From the NCBI GenBank assembly GCA_033030425.1, contig JAUFSD010000017.1:1240001-1304000 (forward strand): DNA of 64,000 bases. The letters run 5' to 3'. Below the pieces are notes generated by a model that searched no databases, was not told where the DNA came from, and saw nothing but the letters and a program-made list of their open reading frames with translations. Of the stretch, positions 46,101-58,785 are shown piece by piece (the stretch's first letter is position 1; every line of letters begins with the position of its first letter). Both the position numbers and the translations under genes were made by a program. The DNA comes from Verpa conica (lineage: Eukaryota > Ascomycota > Pezizomycetes > Pezizales > Morchellaceae).

Positions 46101-48265
46101 AGTCTCCGGTAGCGGGTTGTTGAACTTCCCCATGTCTTGTAACCGGCAAGCCTCGACTCTTCACTTCTTGTCCGCTCAGTGCCGTTCATCCCCACACATA
46201 CCCCGGTAGCCCCGGCCACCCCTCCACCCACCCCTCCCCCACGCAAAACTTACAAAGCCCCGGGCAGCCAGGAGTGTTGCCATGGCATGATAGCCCCCCC
46301 CGTACTAGAAAGAAGATACATTCCTCTACAAGCGGCAAGCGAATGCGAACGCGGACGCGGACGCATGCAATCTATTTTTGCATGCACGCCAAGCGAGTAG
46401 GCTCGACCACACCTTGAACGCCGCCGCCGTGTTAGGGTTGGATCGGCCTGAACTCCGTGGCGCTCAGCGCACCACACAATTTGATTTGCAAAAAAAAAGA
46501 TGCATGCTTGCTGCTAGGTATCTATCCTTATCGATGGAGGACCACAGTACTACTGCAGATAGATATGCGGCCGATATGTCGAACCTATATGATACACACA
46601 CATACAAAATACTTTAACCGGATTTTTTTTTCTTCTTTTCTTTCGCTGATGGAGATAGCTATTCTGTCATCTTATGTTCATCTCACATGTCACCACAACA
46701 AACTCAAAAAAAGTCCCGAATTCTTTTTTTTGAAGCTAACCCTGCGCCCTTGTAGCCTCAATGCCATCATCTCACTTGCCGAGATATACGCAGTCATGTA
46801 TTTTACACAGTTATAGATACATGACGCGAATGGAAACTATTGTTTTTTCCCTGTTTTTACGGCAGGAGTGAAAACCGAACTCACCGCTGCGTCGGTTCGG
46901 TCCGGCAGGGGCGGAACTGACGGGGATATCGGATCTTTTGGACCGGACGAGAAACGGCTGCGCGGGAATAAAAAAAAATGATGCTCCGTTTATTACAAGG
47001 GGACTAATGTAGGTACAAAAACAAAACTGCCGTTTAGATACGTGACGTAGTAATAATTTATTTCGCTTCCCTTATCGATAAGTGAAACAGAAAATGAGGG
47101 TTTTGTTGCAATCGCAATTGCTCACGAGGGCAAACAAATCACATTAAAAAAAAAAAAAGGTGCTTCAATGTAGAGAGAGAGAAAAAATACCGGGGAAAAG
47201 AAGAAGAAGAAATAATTCCCTCGGATAACACGCTAGTATCTGCCCGAGAGTATTCGTGGCAGCCACAGTGTTGAGTTTAAAACTCATTCCAACCTCTCTA
47301 CCCCCCTCCCCATAGAGAAAGCCCGAGAAGCAAGGCGACAAATTAATGATTACCAATGACCCAACGCCAGCTGTTATCCAAACTCAGTTTACACCTCTCC
47401 TTGAAGAAACGTATCCATAAAGCTGCTACCTTCCATGCGTTCGCAACAGGAACTTTCCCTATCTTGAAATTACATGCAGACGTCAGGTACAACATGCAGC
47501 TTTGGGGCCGGGATTATGTTGTGCATAAAAGTGATATCAATAATAGGGTACATTACCGTAAGGTTCGAATTAGATTAAACATAGCATGCGATGCCCAATC
47601 TAAGGCTGCAAGTGTGGCAACCTCCCTCCCTCACTCCCCCCCTTGAGGGTAACGAACGGGGTAAATTTTTTTTTTTTTTTTTTTCTTTATTTTAAATTAT
47701 TGATTAGAAAGTGTCAGGATTTAACTCGCTTATTGTTTTGTTTTTTTATAGTAGGGCGTTTATTGACGTTGCAAAAAAAAAAAAAAAATCTGGTTCATGA
47801 ATCATAGGGGGCCATTGCAAAATAGAGGAATGAGTTCTGGTGTGACGCATTTGATGAGGGGGGAACAATGACTGTTCTGATACGTCAGATAGCTTCAACG
47901 GAGGGTTGCGAAATGGACCGTTGGGATTCCCCCCTCCCCTTCCATACGTAGCATACGTAGTAGGGCGCTGTGCGGTCATTGCGGAGTTTCAAAAACAAAG
48001 AATGGAGGGCGCGGAAGCTGCTACTGGAGATGTCCAGCTGATCGTCGCGGGGTTGAGGTTGCAAAGCTTGGATGTGTTTCTCCATACCGTATCTCGAGGG
48101 TAGCTCCGCTTCCCCGCGATACCGAGTGTACCGAAGATAGCTCCCTCAAAATCAAACCCGTGGCGCTAGCCTATCCTGATAACGGTCGGCCCATTTCTCA
48201 TTATCAGGAACTCCGAGGCAGCAGCTTGCAATTGAGCCCGCGAATGAGACGGATAAGCGCTAGTA

Positions 48266-48283
48266 GTCGTCGTCGTCGTCGTC
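48266..48283. repeat. (GTC)6 microsatellite
   Basis: Six perfect GTC units. Confidence 0.9.
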
Positions 48284-49797
48284 ACCTAATCGCCTTTCTT
48301 GTTGTTTCTGTATGTAAAACCCCCGGATAATTATGTTGCATATCCCAGCGGATAATTATTGTTTCGAGTTTTTTAGGCTCTCACATCTAGATGTCTACAC
48401 GTAGAGACAAAGTAATAATTACTATAGGGAGAGCTACGTTTTGGCCCTTTTTTTTGATGGGGGTTAACTATAGTAAATTATAGGCACCTTTATAAAGTCT
48501 TCGTTATTCCTATTAACGTTCCCGTCAAAGTCGTTGCATATATCCCTAAATTATCATTTAACCAATCATCAAGCCACATATCTTTGCCGTGTCTTTGTCG
48601 TCCCTCGATCCCACAAATTATGTGCATGCATAAATCATCAGAACCTGGTTTTGATACGATAATGCCCACGTGGTTACAGCTGGGACATGTACATAAGTAT
48701 GTAGGTGAAAGAGTGGTAATAGAGCAAAAGCAGGTGTACTGTAGAAGCATTGTCATGCATCTTGGCTCAATTGCATGCTATTTTTCCGTATGCTGTTCCC
48801 GCCAAAAATATGGGAATGATAAATGTCGCAACATGTAATAGTTGGCTAGTGTACCGAGTGTATTAGCCGTCTCCTATGAGAAAAGGAAGGTTATGCAACT
48901 CAAAATATAATAATACTCTTTGTCCTTTTTTATTCTAGCTTCTGCACTAGTTCAAGAAACTAATTTATAGCCGGTGATGGATAAATCTCGTATTACAGAT
49001 ACAGTCGGTGAGGATTGGAGTATGCATTCGAAACATTGGTCATGGAAGAATATGCTGTGGTGTCTACTGGATACACATGTGAGATACCAGTCATTCAATT
49101 ACCCAGGATTAGATGGCAAATGTGATAAACAGGTTGTGGGTAGATTAGATGTACTCCGTACTTACAGTCAAAGTATAGAATCCCAACGGCCTGGTGTTGA
49201 GCTTTAAGGGTGATCGCCTGAATGATGTATGAGGCACACAGGAGGTCGTGCAATTGTCTTAGTGTGTGGGCCGAGCGAATTGGGTCTTTTAAGGTTAGAC
49301 ACACAAAAAAAGCTTATGCAGTCGCTTATCTCAAACCGTTCCCAAAGTATCGGTTGAGCAGGCAGCTACCCGCTGCGCCACGTACCAGAAATCGTGGTTC
49401 AAAATAAAGAGCATCCGGAGCTAAAAAGGGATTCCATTATAATATAATATCACCAACTCTACTAATACGAGCAATCCCCCCTATCATACATGTAATCTTG
49501 GTCCTCCTCACTGCCTCCCTCTTCCCCGTCTGCAAGAAAGCGGGCTCTGCCGTTATTACCTCGGTTATAGAGCTCGGGTAGCTTCATTGGAAGCCTAGCA
49601 TACCGCATCGACACCTCCGAGGCGGCTAGAAATACCTATAGCTCTATAACCTCTGCGTTGTATAATGTGTGCTTTTCCCATCGTGTCATGTGCAAGTAAA
49701 TTTTTTCTTTTTTCTCCCTCTCTTTCTCTCCTCACGATTGCAGACTTTCTCGTATGCCACTATCCTATAAATCTCACTCAGCCAAAAAGCAAAAGAC

Positions 49798-49819
49798 TTT
49801 TTTTTTTTTTTTTTTTTTT
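49798..49819. repeat. Poly-T run
   Basis: About 22 consecutive T, with no element body recognised next to it. Confidence 0.85.
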
Positions 49820-52688
49820 AATTGTCTCGTGGTACACACGATCGACGATCTGTGCAGATCCAACAGCGGAGATATACCACATTTCCCCATCAACACGAGA
49901 GCTAAAATCAGAGTTTCTGGGAAATGTGTTTTTCCCAGAGGCCTAGATTCCCGCATGTCAGCAAAAATCGAGAAGCGAATTGCAGGAGCCTTGCATAAGT
50001 CTGGGGTCGTTTGTGCGGGGTGCATGGGAATCGTGGATCGGGATCTTGGTGTGCTCATCGACCTTTTTTTTTTTTTTGGCGGGGCTTAACGGATTGTCTT
50101 TTTGCTTTTTCTAGAATACCCCCCTCTCCCCCCCTGGAAGATTTTCTCTAGCTGACAGTGCCGTGATGCATCGAAGAGATGAATCGTGGAATGCATAACC
50201 TGGGGGAGCTCCTACTTTAGGGGAGGAGGTGTAAATGATCATCTTTCACACAATGTGAGCTGAGAACGAGGCCAACTCCAAGGTGATTTTATCACAGCAT
50301 AATTTGAGTACGTATGCCACGAACCGTTCGCCACTGACTTAAACTGGGGGGGTTATACAATCGGGTTCTGGATATAAAATCGACTTCACGGGATTGCTTA
50401 CGCGGACCGCGGTTTCTCATAGTCTCGTGATCCTCAATTGAGGATACAGTAACCAAATCGATATCTCAGCAACACCTGAGGTAAAGGCCGTAGTACATAT
50501 CGAGTACTTATACCCCACGCCTTGCTCACTACGGTAATAGCATGGTTTGTCTGGGTACTCTCGGCGGGATTTCTCACGCGTTCTCGGTCCCTCGGCTGCG
50601 CTGGCAGTTGACTCACGGAGCCGCCGGGACCACCCCACGCACTTACCACACGCACTTACCACGGTATCGATACCGATCCATTCTCTTGCCGGTGCGCTTA
50701 TTTAGCTAAAACTGGAGTTGTTACAGCGTGACTTTTCGAAGCAGCCTAGACCCAGAGCATTGGGACCCAGAATAGAAAAGCTACATTGTTCTAGGTACTC
50801 AAATGTACTCGTACCTTTTCTTTTCTTTTCTTATTCAGGGGTAAGACACTAGGCCACGCTTCTGTCTAATATGTACATAAAAGAAATCTGCAATACGTTT
50901 AGTATACCTGATGACAACTAATAACTATCCTTTCGATCTCCGGCTCCTTTTCAGTCTCCAACTGCAGGGGGGGAACTAGATGTTCACGATGTCCTGCTGC
51001 TAACTGCATGGTTAGTGTGCTGACTACCGTATTTTCAATATGGAGAAGAGCCTACATACACATATGTATGTACCATAAACCCCTTATCTCCGTCCGGAGG
51101 TGCTCTCTGTGCGCCGGACGCTGGCGGGTATACTACTTATACGCTTACATATAGGTTACATGTATTCCGAGATTATATGTAGTTAGTAGGAAACCCGGCT
51201 ACAGTTGTTGCATGTTGTCATGGGTAGATGTGCTTCAGATGCCTATTCCCTCCCTCCTTCCTTCCCCCCCCCTGCGTTCACGCATCGGGGTTATCCCAAA
51301 ACCGTGGGAAGCGCGTGACAGATTTTTTTATCCGTCCTCCTCCCTTTTGTTGCTTACGTGGGATGTCGGATATCTAGAACACGCGATGTTTAGATCTCAT
51401 CTTCGAGTGATTAGTCGTGAGTCATAGCAAATCAGATCCAAGATGGTCTTGGAGGGCATTTAAGGTTTTTAGTGGGTATGTTCTTGCCACAAGAGTATGT
51501 TTCGGTTGTTCCGACCGGGGATTTGGTGAAACACATCACTGCTCGAGTTGCTTAATGTGGGACAATATATCGGGTGATAATAAACGGATGCGCTTTTAGG
51601 ATCTAGAGGAATAGAAAATAGTTGGAGAGTCAATGTCCGAGTCATCTTAAGAAAACCTTGGGACGAGGGGGAATCATTGGATACTTTCCGAATGTCAGCC
51701 TCGCGGGGGAGCCTTACAACTCGTGTTTAAGGCGGGTATTACGACAAAGGATTTGCAGAAAGCTTTACGAAAAGGTTTGTTTACGGAGGCTCATGAGGTC
51801 TAGATTATCCTTTGTGCATTCTTAACCCTATATCTAAATGTTTATTACAAGCCCCACGGGGAGTCGTATCTGTTTGTTATCTTCAACACCTGAGAGCTGG
51901 GGATCACAAGCTTTTGATAAAGTTGTTTTCGTTTCGTTTCGTTGCCACCGCCATCTTGTATACAGGCCAATTGGAAACGAAACGAGTGATTCGTCTACGA
52001 TAATAAATTACATAGCCTTATTCTATTCTGGGATTTAAAAGTACAAAAGATATGCGTGCGCAACGGGAGAAAAACGCCAAAAGTCCTGTTACATTCGATT
52101 CAGGGCTAGGGTTACCTAACTCTACGTTTTTCTTGCTCTGCAGATTTCTATCTATTCTTTCGTCACCCGTGCAGTTTAAAATACCAGACATGCAGAGTTC
52201 TCTCTCTATCTATCTATCTCGCTCACCATGCAGAGACAGCAACGGAGAATTTACATCTTAATCTTGAAAGGATTGCGGGAAATAAGTGTTTTTTAGTACC
52301 TATGAATACCAGGATATGGGGGGGGGGGTCCCAATCTATTTTGATAAAGATCATCGGTGATATGCAACACAGAGTGATGATCGGTGATGCATTTTGCCCA
52401 GCTTCCAGAAGCTTCAAACACCTCCTTACTAGGTAATTGATAGTGTGACATGTGTCGCGCATCCGAAAGACGCGCGTATTTGCTTGGAGCCACTGCATCT
52501 GTCAGTTTTTGAATCCGTCAACACACAGTTACCATACATCGCGATCTCCAACCAATTCCGTAAGCCACGGGGCGGGACAGATCCACATGATATGATTGAT
52601 CTCTTTAGAATCTCTCTTTTCTTTCTTTCTTTCTTTTTTTTTAATTTTATATTATACAACGTGGTTCGGGGGGATAAAAAAAACTCAC

Positions 52689-52708
52689 TTTTTTTTTTTT
52701 TTTTTTTT
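52689..52708. repeat. Poly-T run
   Basis: About 20 consecutive T, preceded by a TTTCTTTC-rich pyrimidine stretch near 52618-52640. Confidence 0.85.
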
Positions 52709-53567
52709 AAACCGTCTCCGGCGTGTTAGCAATCTTTGTGGTAGTCTTGAAACCGTTCTCGTGTCTCGGCATTCGGCTCCCGCTCCCGCTCAAGCCTCAA
52801 TTCGAGCTTGGGGGATCATGGTTGGATTATCGGTGTGAAGCTGGTAAAAGATCGACGTTGATATTCCTCAAGGCCGGGTGGATTAGGAGGCTTAGTACAG
52901 GGATGATCGGCTCCAATCAGGACTTTGTCATATTGGTAAGTATAGTCATATGATGTCACTCGAGGTATCATCATTCATATAACAAAGTATCATTCTATTC
53001 CAAGTTACGCGGGTTCTAAGTGTCAGATTGTTGACGAAAGACGTTCATCATATCCCTGGTATCATAGTGGGTACTAATCTCGTCATTCTGGGTACCCCTT
53101 ATCATAGCTTATCGCTTGGTATTACGTCACTCGTATGTATTCTCCGGTAGTATAGAATGGTGTACCGGGGCTTGCTTCTTCGATAGAGATGATTTCTTAC
53201 AAGTATATGGAATAATCTATAGTAGAAAAAATACCAAAGATAGAAGTATTAGGTTCCTTAAACTGGTTTAGAGCTACAGGTTCAAAGGAGCTATAGACTT
53301 GTACGTCTTTGTATTTGCCAACTATTGTTAGGACCATCATTATAAAGGGTTACTGGTTTTATTTAGTAGTTTATTTACAACCTTAGAAGATTCTGTAGCT
53401 AGATCTCAATTTAACGTAATGAACAGCGCTCCACCAAAATGAGGTCAAACGTTGGGTAATTAATCAGTAATCACCCCAGAGTATATATATACCATAAGAT
53501 TCCTTCGATTTAGGAAATATTAGAAAGTTACATGACCACCTTTTAGTCCCACTAAATAGCCCTTGAG

Positions 53568-54617
53568 TTAAGAAGCCTTCGATAGTGACTTTTCGTAGCC
53601 CATTGCCTCTTCCAGTATTCGCTCTAGCCTATCTAAGAAAGGCCCACCAGTTATAACCACTTGACCAGAAGCTGGCGGTACCGGAAGTTCCGCAAGCTCC
53701 CGAGTAATACTGACCGGCCCTGCAACTCTCAAATAAGGACTATGTAACGCATCCAGATAACGTAGTGGAATTTCTGCAGTATAAAAGTATACTGCAGCCA
53801 ATGTAGGATGTGGCGTGATAAGGTATACCTTCAGAATTACCGTGAGTTCACCTGGTACATTTACTAAAGTGTTTTTCGGGAGAGGGAGCAATAAACCTTC
53901 AGTATATCGGGGGTTTTCTTGTTAAACCGACGAAATAAGCCTTGTTGCTCCTGTGCTAGGGCAAGCAACGCAGCAACGTTATATGGATCAACGACGTCGA
54001 ATTTAAAGTCGAGATGACCAACAGTATGCTTTAGTAGCCATTCAAGGTCGCAACCTGCACGGGTGCTTGGGAACTCATGACGGAGAGAAGCTGTTCTTTC
54101 TGGGCAATTATAGAGAAGGAATGGGAATCCCTTTTTCGTGCGGACGATTAATTCAGGGTGGATTTGTATGATGTAGTTGGAAAATGTGAAGAGTGGGCTT
54201 GGAGGTTTGGGATGCTGACTAAATTGCTTCTCGGTTTAATTAATTAATTCAAGTATCTTTTTTGGTAATGTGGGAATAAAGATAGATTTAAGCTTACTCT
54301 TGCGAGTAATATCGGAATAGCTTCGGCTTTATCTTTTTCTGGAAAGAGTTGATGGTTCGTGTGATGAATGCGGCTAGATAAGTCTCAAGAAGACTGATAT
54401 CTTGTAGAATATATCTAAGGTCTCGAGACCCTATTGACCCTCCGGGAAGATATTTCCCGGAACTAGAAACAGTGGTGGGAGTTTGCTCTTTTAGGCGGTG
54501 ATCGGCGGAGATGGAGATTGATATATGAAATGCGTCGAGATGGTCAAGACGCCAAAGTAAAGGGTGCACCCATATAGGGATACGGGTCGTTCTAAGGAGA
54601 GGATCTATGAGGGACAT
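53568..54617 (-). pseudogene. Hypothetical protein gene broken by one frameshift
   Basis: Exon 1 is 54298-54617 (starts MSLIDPLL). Exon 2 begins at 54218 after a 79-nt intron with GTAAGC donor and ATTTAG acceptor, phase 2. Exon 2 reads well through the LFTFSNYIIQIHPEL and LLKHTVGHLDFKFDVVD segments to KKTPDIL. Near 53896-53899 the frame must shift by one base, as if one G were missing from a GG run, to enter LLLPLPKNTLVNVPGELT and run on to the stop at 53568. Without the shift, translation stops after about ten codons. Allowing for the shift, the product would be about 320 residues, with no motif that I recognise and no signal peptide. The gene sits in AT-rich, transposon-bearing sequence, so decay is plausible, but a base-calling error is possible. 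A CATCAG before the ATG leaves room for an upstream exon. Confidence 0.55.
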
Positions 54618-55220
54618 CTGATGGTAGGTAAATGTTGACGATGTTATTGCTTGGACAATAAAGCTTTGGGGTTGTTGTTAGGGCTGTGACTGTGGCGTGT
54701 TTTATATTGTGGCTTACTAACGCTAGACCAAGTCCGGCCCCTCCGTCATGAATTCTCATTCGCCTTAAAAGGGTAACGGTCGGGATTTTAACTTAGATAG
54801 CTTGTGTTATGACCTGTATTTTTGAAGCAGCATTACCATGCGTTCCTGGGAAGACTCTTGGAGAAAGGAATAATGCGGTGGTACAAAGATGAAAGATTAA
54901 GCTCTGTTCTAGGTGCTGATTTTATCATTAACAAACCCCTTAGCGTTCCTGATAGTTTACCTAGAAGTGTCTAGGACTCATTAATTTAGTTCATTATCTA
55001 TTCTAGGCTGTAGAAGTTTTGCCGGGCATTCTTCCTCAGTCTCGGCTGCAAAAGAAATAATGCATGGATACACTTGGAATGGTATAGAAATACGTTTCTT
55101 GTTGTTAAGGAAGTTCTTAATCTAAAGTATGTAATACTAATAGTTTTATTGAAAGGAGTGTTATATTAAACTGGCACATAGCCGAGGATTTAGTTCCGGG
55201 GTCTTGGGGAACCTTCTACT

Positions 55221-55238
55221 ACGTGGTAGATGTTCCTA
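55221..55238. repeat. Left target-site duplication of the retroposon
   Basis: This 18-bp sequence ends in GGTAGATGTTCCTA. It is repeated at 55678-55695 with a single C/T difference. Confidence 0.9.
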
Positions 55239-55677
55239 TTTTTTTTTTTTTTTTTTTAAGTCAAATCATTATTGATTTCTGGGTACAAAATGTGGCATGC
55301 AGTTATAAACTATGGCCTGAAAACACCCATCCCCCATCAAACAAAAGAAAAAAGCCAAAGAAAAAGCGTCCCCCTGAGTAAATCAACACTATTATAGTGA
55401 CTATGGTCTGTCACCAACCACACATCCCCTTCCAGAGCAGATGATAGCATTGCACCCAATATACATGGCCAAAAGGCCAGAAAAGTAAATAGAGCTGAAA
55501 GCCCTTACCCCAAAGGGGGTGCCGAGGCGATAACCGGTCGCAGCAGCGAATGTCTCTCGTTTTCAGAGACCCGAACCGTGGGAGGAGGGGGCCTGGGGGG
55601 GCCTAGAGAGGCCTTGGAGGACCCAGGTAGGGGCCAACGTGACAGTCTTGGCAAAATGAAGCCAAAGAAAAGTCTTT
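55239..55677 (-). mobile_element. Retroposon (SINE-like), copy 2, with A tail and 18-bp target duplication
   Basis: The element is 439 bp and lies between 18-bp direct repeats. It begins with a T run of about 19 bases (55239-55257), so its A tail is on the minus strand, and its 5' end on that strand is near 55677. It has no coding capacity. The minus strand has a pol III B-box-like GGTTCGGGTCT (55567-55577), about 100 bases from the 5' end. I cannot identify a clear A box. Length, A tail, long target duplication and a second diverged copy near 14.35 kb fit a SINE moved by LINE machinery. A 3' fragment of a LINE is the main alternative. Confidence 0.8.
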
Positions 55678-55695
55678 ATGTGGTAGATGTTCCTA
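55678..55695. repeat. Right target-site duplication of the retroposon
   Basis: The partner of 55221-55238, differing at one position of 18. Confidence 0.9.
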
Positions 55696-56566
55696 GCTGG
55701 TGACCTACTTATAAAAATATACTGGCGTTATTAGTATCTTGGGCTAGTATTCTAGATTACTGGTAGCGAATCAAGTTCTTACTGGGACTCCAGTCTAATT
55801 CTGCGAAACTCATAGGTGCAGTCACAGCCTAAAGATATAAAAGTGCCGATAGTGAGATTATCAAATAGGCCTAGATAGATAGTAGTAGTACCCTGGCCCT
55901 ACTCAAGTCCCTGTGAATTTATTATGTTTCAGTCAAAAATTGGGATCATGAGGAAGCGTTGATATATATAGTGGCTGAAGATGATGCGGAACTTAAATCT
56001 CTAACTCTATAGACATTATATATGTTACTAAACTTTTACGCATCTTTAGTTTACAGATGATTAGAAATAGCCACTATAATTTATTTTCCGTGCCTCTGGA
56101 ATTTTTCTCTAATATATTTTGCGAACTCTGGTTGAGGAGTTTTATTTGGACGAAATAAGGCTCCGCCAAGTGCTATGTAGTGATTCAAACCAGCCTTTAA
56201 TAGCCTAAAAACACTACTATCTGATGACCCTTAGTTTTAGTAGGAACATAGAGGGTAGAATTGACATCATTAAGGTATCGGTAATGGGTTTCTTGCCGTT
56301 TTGTAGGATCCTTATATACACTCTTACTTACTGTCGGCAAGCTAAAATTACTGTGGCGTCATATGTACCAACTATTTATACCAAATTTAATAGCAGTTAA
56401 GTACAATTGTGTAATTCTCTCTATCAGATAGATAGAGGTGTTATAAGAAATTTACTTATGATTAATTCATTCATTCGTTGTAAGAAATTGTAAAGTAATA
56501 AGTGGTACCATTACCGACTATAGAAAAATAAGGAATCTATTGCACATGTCTCCGACGGTAGACATG

Positions 56567-56653
56567 TTCTCCGTGGCGCAATTGGTTAGCGCGTCCGACT
56601 GTTACTGTTACAGTTTCATCGGGAGGTTGGAAGTTCAAGCCTTCCCGGGGAAG
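56567..56653 (+). tRNA. tRNA-Asn (GTT) with 13-nt intron
   Basis: All arms can be folded. The acceptor is TTCTCCG with CGGGGAA (56567-56573/56646-56652), with discriminator G at 56653. The D stem is GCGC/GCGC (56576-56579/56589-56592). The anticodon stem is TCCGA/TCGGG (56594-56598/56619-56623). The variable loop has five bases and the T arm is GGAAG-TTCAAGC-CTTCC (56629-56645). Removing 56605-56617 leaves the seven-base loop CTGTTAA with anticodon GTT. The intron lies after position 37, the canonical eukaryotic site. A TTTTTT at 56656-56661 is a pol III terminator. The U1-A72 pair is atypical for tRNA-Asn. Confidence 0.87.
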
Positions 56654-56655
56654 AA

Positions 56656-56661
56656 TTTTTT
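56656..56661 (+). terminator. Pol III T-run terminator
   Basis: Six T begin three bases after the tRNA discriminator base. Confidence 0.8.
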
Positions 56662-58785
56662 GCACGATGGCGGTAAAATACGATACGATGCCAAGATTTG
56701 GTTTTTACCTGGGATGACAAGGTCAAGATTTTACTGTGGGAGGTCAAAAGGCGCAAGCCTTCCGTAGCAAGTAGGTACGGCTTGTGTTACATTGAAGTGC
56801 CAGGCCTTGGTGGTATCTGGAGGAATTTTGTGGGGCTCATGATACGGGGCATTTTTTATCTCTTACGCCTTAAGAACCTATAATTTTTGACAAATCTTTC
56901 AAAGTAGTTTTACCCGTAAATAAATGGAAGAGTATAAGGTAACGATTGGCTTCTTCAGGCATGTTTGTATTCGCACATTAGCTGATATCTGATGATTTTA
57001 ATAAAAACACTTAATATAGATAGTGCGCGATAGCTCGTAGTGGGAAGTTCACTATTAGTTTGAATATCTACATCATTATGTATCACTCGCACTCCCTTAG
57101 TAAAATTTATGATCAGCCAACCTGAGACACCCTACAAAGCGTGGCTGAGACCTCAATGCGAGGAAAAAAACAGATTTTATACGTTTCCGGTCTTGTGTGT
57201 GGCTCTGCTGGGGGGCTAAGTAACACATTTTGATCGATAGCTTCAGCGGCGTCATAGCTTAACGGTGGAGGCGCAATTTGGGCATCGGAGGGACTCCCGC
57301 TTCGGCTGGTGGCTTCAAAATAGACGTAGCTCTTGTGAACTATTTTTTATATCACGGGAAAGGTCTGGAGAGTGCTATTTTTTTTCTTTTTATCAGGCAG
57401 TTTTTTTTAGTTATGGAAAGAAGAGAGGATTTCGATAGGTAAGATCGAAGGTGGGTATTACAGACTACTTTAGAGCTTTTTTTTGTGAGGGGATTTTTAT
57501 TCCGGATACATGCGCCAAGAAGTATTCAGACAAAAATTACGAGGTCTGCAGGGCGAGCGCGGTGAGTGAGTGCGAGCTGTAATAGATTGTTTTTTTTGTT
57601 TTTGTTTTTCGCGCCGCGTCAGGCAGAGTCTCAATATTCTCTTCATGTATTAAACCTTCCATGCATTGAGGTTGATGCAGATTTGCAACGTTCCATGGAT
57701 CTTTAAGGGTCCCCCAACACCCCTGCTTGGAAAGATCTCACTGTTGACTGGGTAGAATCTGGGAGATAACAGCCGGTGATATCGAGCTTGGGGTAACCAA
57801 GATATCCCCAATCGGACGCAGGACCCGGGTGCAGAATGGAGCGGGGTATTATTTGCACTTGTGAATGTTCTCAGAGTTTTTATTTTTTATTTTTTTCGGA
57901 AGACAGGGGGAAGGGATACGAAGGGAACGATACACTGCTTTCTTGTTGGGTATTACATGGGAAAGAGTCATAAACGGCGTAGATGAGGGAATATCCCGGA
58001 AGGAATAGTCTTTGGGTTCCTCCTATTGTTATGTTGGGGAGAAAAAAAAGCCTTATGATGTATGTGTACTCAGGGAATACGAAAAGAACATGCTAGCTCT
58101 ATTCCCACCAATCGGTAGCTGTGAATTAAGCTCTTAATCCGCTGATGCTGTGTTTAGTTGTAACCTCAATTCCTCACATTCTGATATCTTATGGGGAGTT
58201 AATAATCCTTGCAGAGAAGTGCTTGTACTACAGCTCAGTGCAACATAAGGAATAAATGAGCCGGCAGCCTCCGGTGTCTTGCAATTTTTATTGTGGAAGC
58301 CTAGAGGTGCGGGGAAGTCGTGAAGGCTATATCACTTTTAATACATGACACATCTCTCTGTATGCCAAGATTTGGGAACCCTAACCATAGCTTTGTCCGA
58401 GACATTCCCACTTATAAACAAATGACGTGCTGAAAATAGGCTGTAGAAGGCGCATATCGTACGAATCTTAGGTTTTGGCTGATATGCAGACCTAGTCTGT
58501 TTTCCAAGAAGTTTCCAGGTTATTCATCAAGTGCCCTTGCATGAGGAGTGATAAATTTATGTGATACTGGTCCTTAAATGATTCGAGCGTTAAGATATAT
58601 GGGACCCTACAATAGTCAAGAATACATTGGTCTGGAATGCAAAAGGAGAATTTGAGTAACTGGATAAAGCTTTTTCTTAACAGGAATAAACAAAAATGAT
58701 ATTAATGAGAAAAACAAAAAAAACAAAAACAAAAACAGTACTCATGATCCATCACTCGTCCATTTAAACTCATCAGGCAAATACC
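56662..58785. other. Gene-free region downstream of the VIT/vWA gene
   Basis: No supportable gene. A degenerate tRNA-like stretch near 57248-57335 was considered and rejected. T-rich tracts occur near 57375-57410 and 57588-57609. A run of A4-8C repeats at 58712-58738 lies close to the VIT/vWA stop. Confidence 0.55.

Larger units (their letters stand above)
43190..53567. other. Ten-kilobase interval without a supported gene
   Basis: I could not assemble a spliced gene here. The left part (43-47.5 kb) is relatively GC-rich and should include the promoter of the repeat-protein gene, with G-rich tracts near 44755-44800. T or A homopolymers lie at 47666-47684, 47773-47788, 49798-49819 and 52689-52708. 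A (GTC)6 repeat sits at 48266-48283. A degenerate tRNA-like A-box stretch is on the minus strand near 49310-49400. The right end from about 52.9 kb is AT-rich. Confidence 0.5.
54618..56566. other. AT-rich interval holding the 55-kb retroposon
   Basis: Apart from the retroposon at 55239-55677, I see no gene. Sequence on both sides is AT-rich and translates poorly in all frames. Confidence 0.6.

Noticed and set aside
47356..47646. 96-residue frame on the plus strand
   Set aside because: No recognisable motif, and it lies in simple-repeat-rich intergenic sequence.
57248..57335. Possible tRNA with an A-box-like TAGCTTAACGGTGG
   Set aside because: The acceptor pairs for only about five bases, and neither the T arm nor the anticodon arm can be formed.
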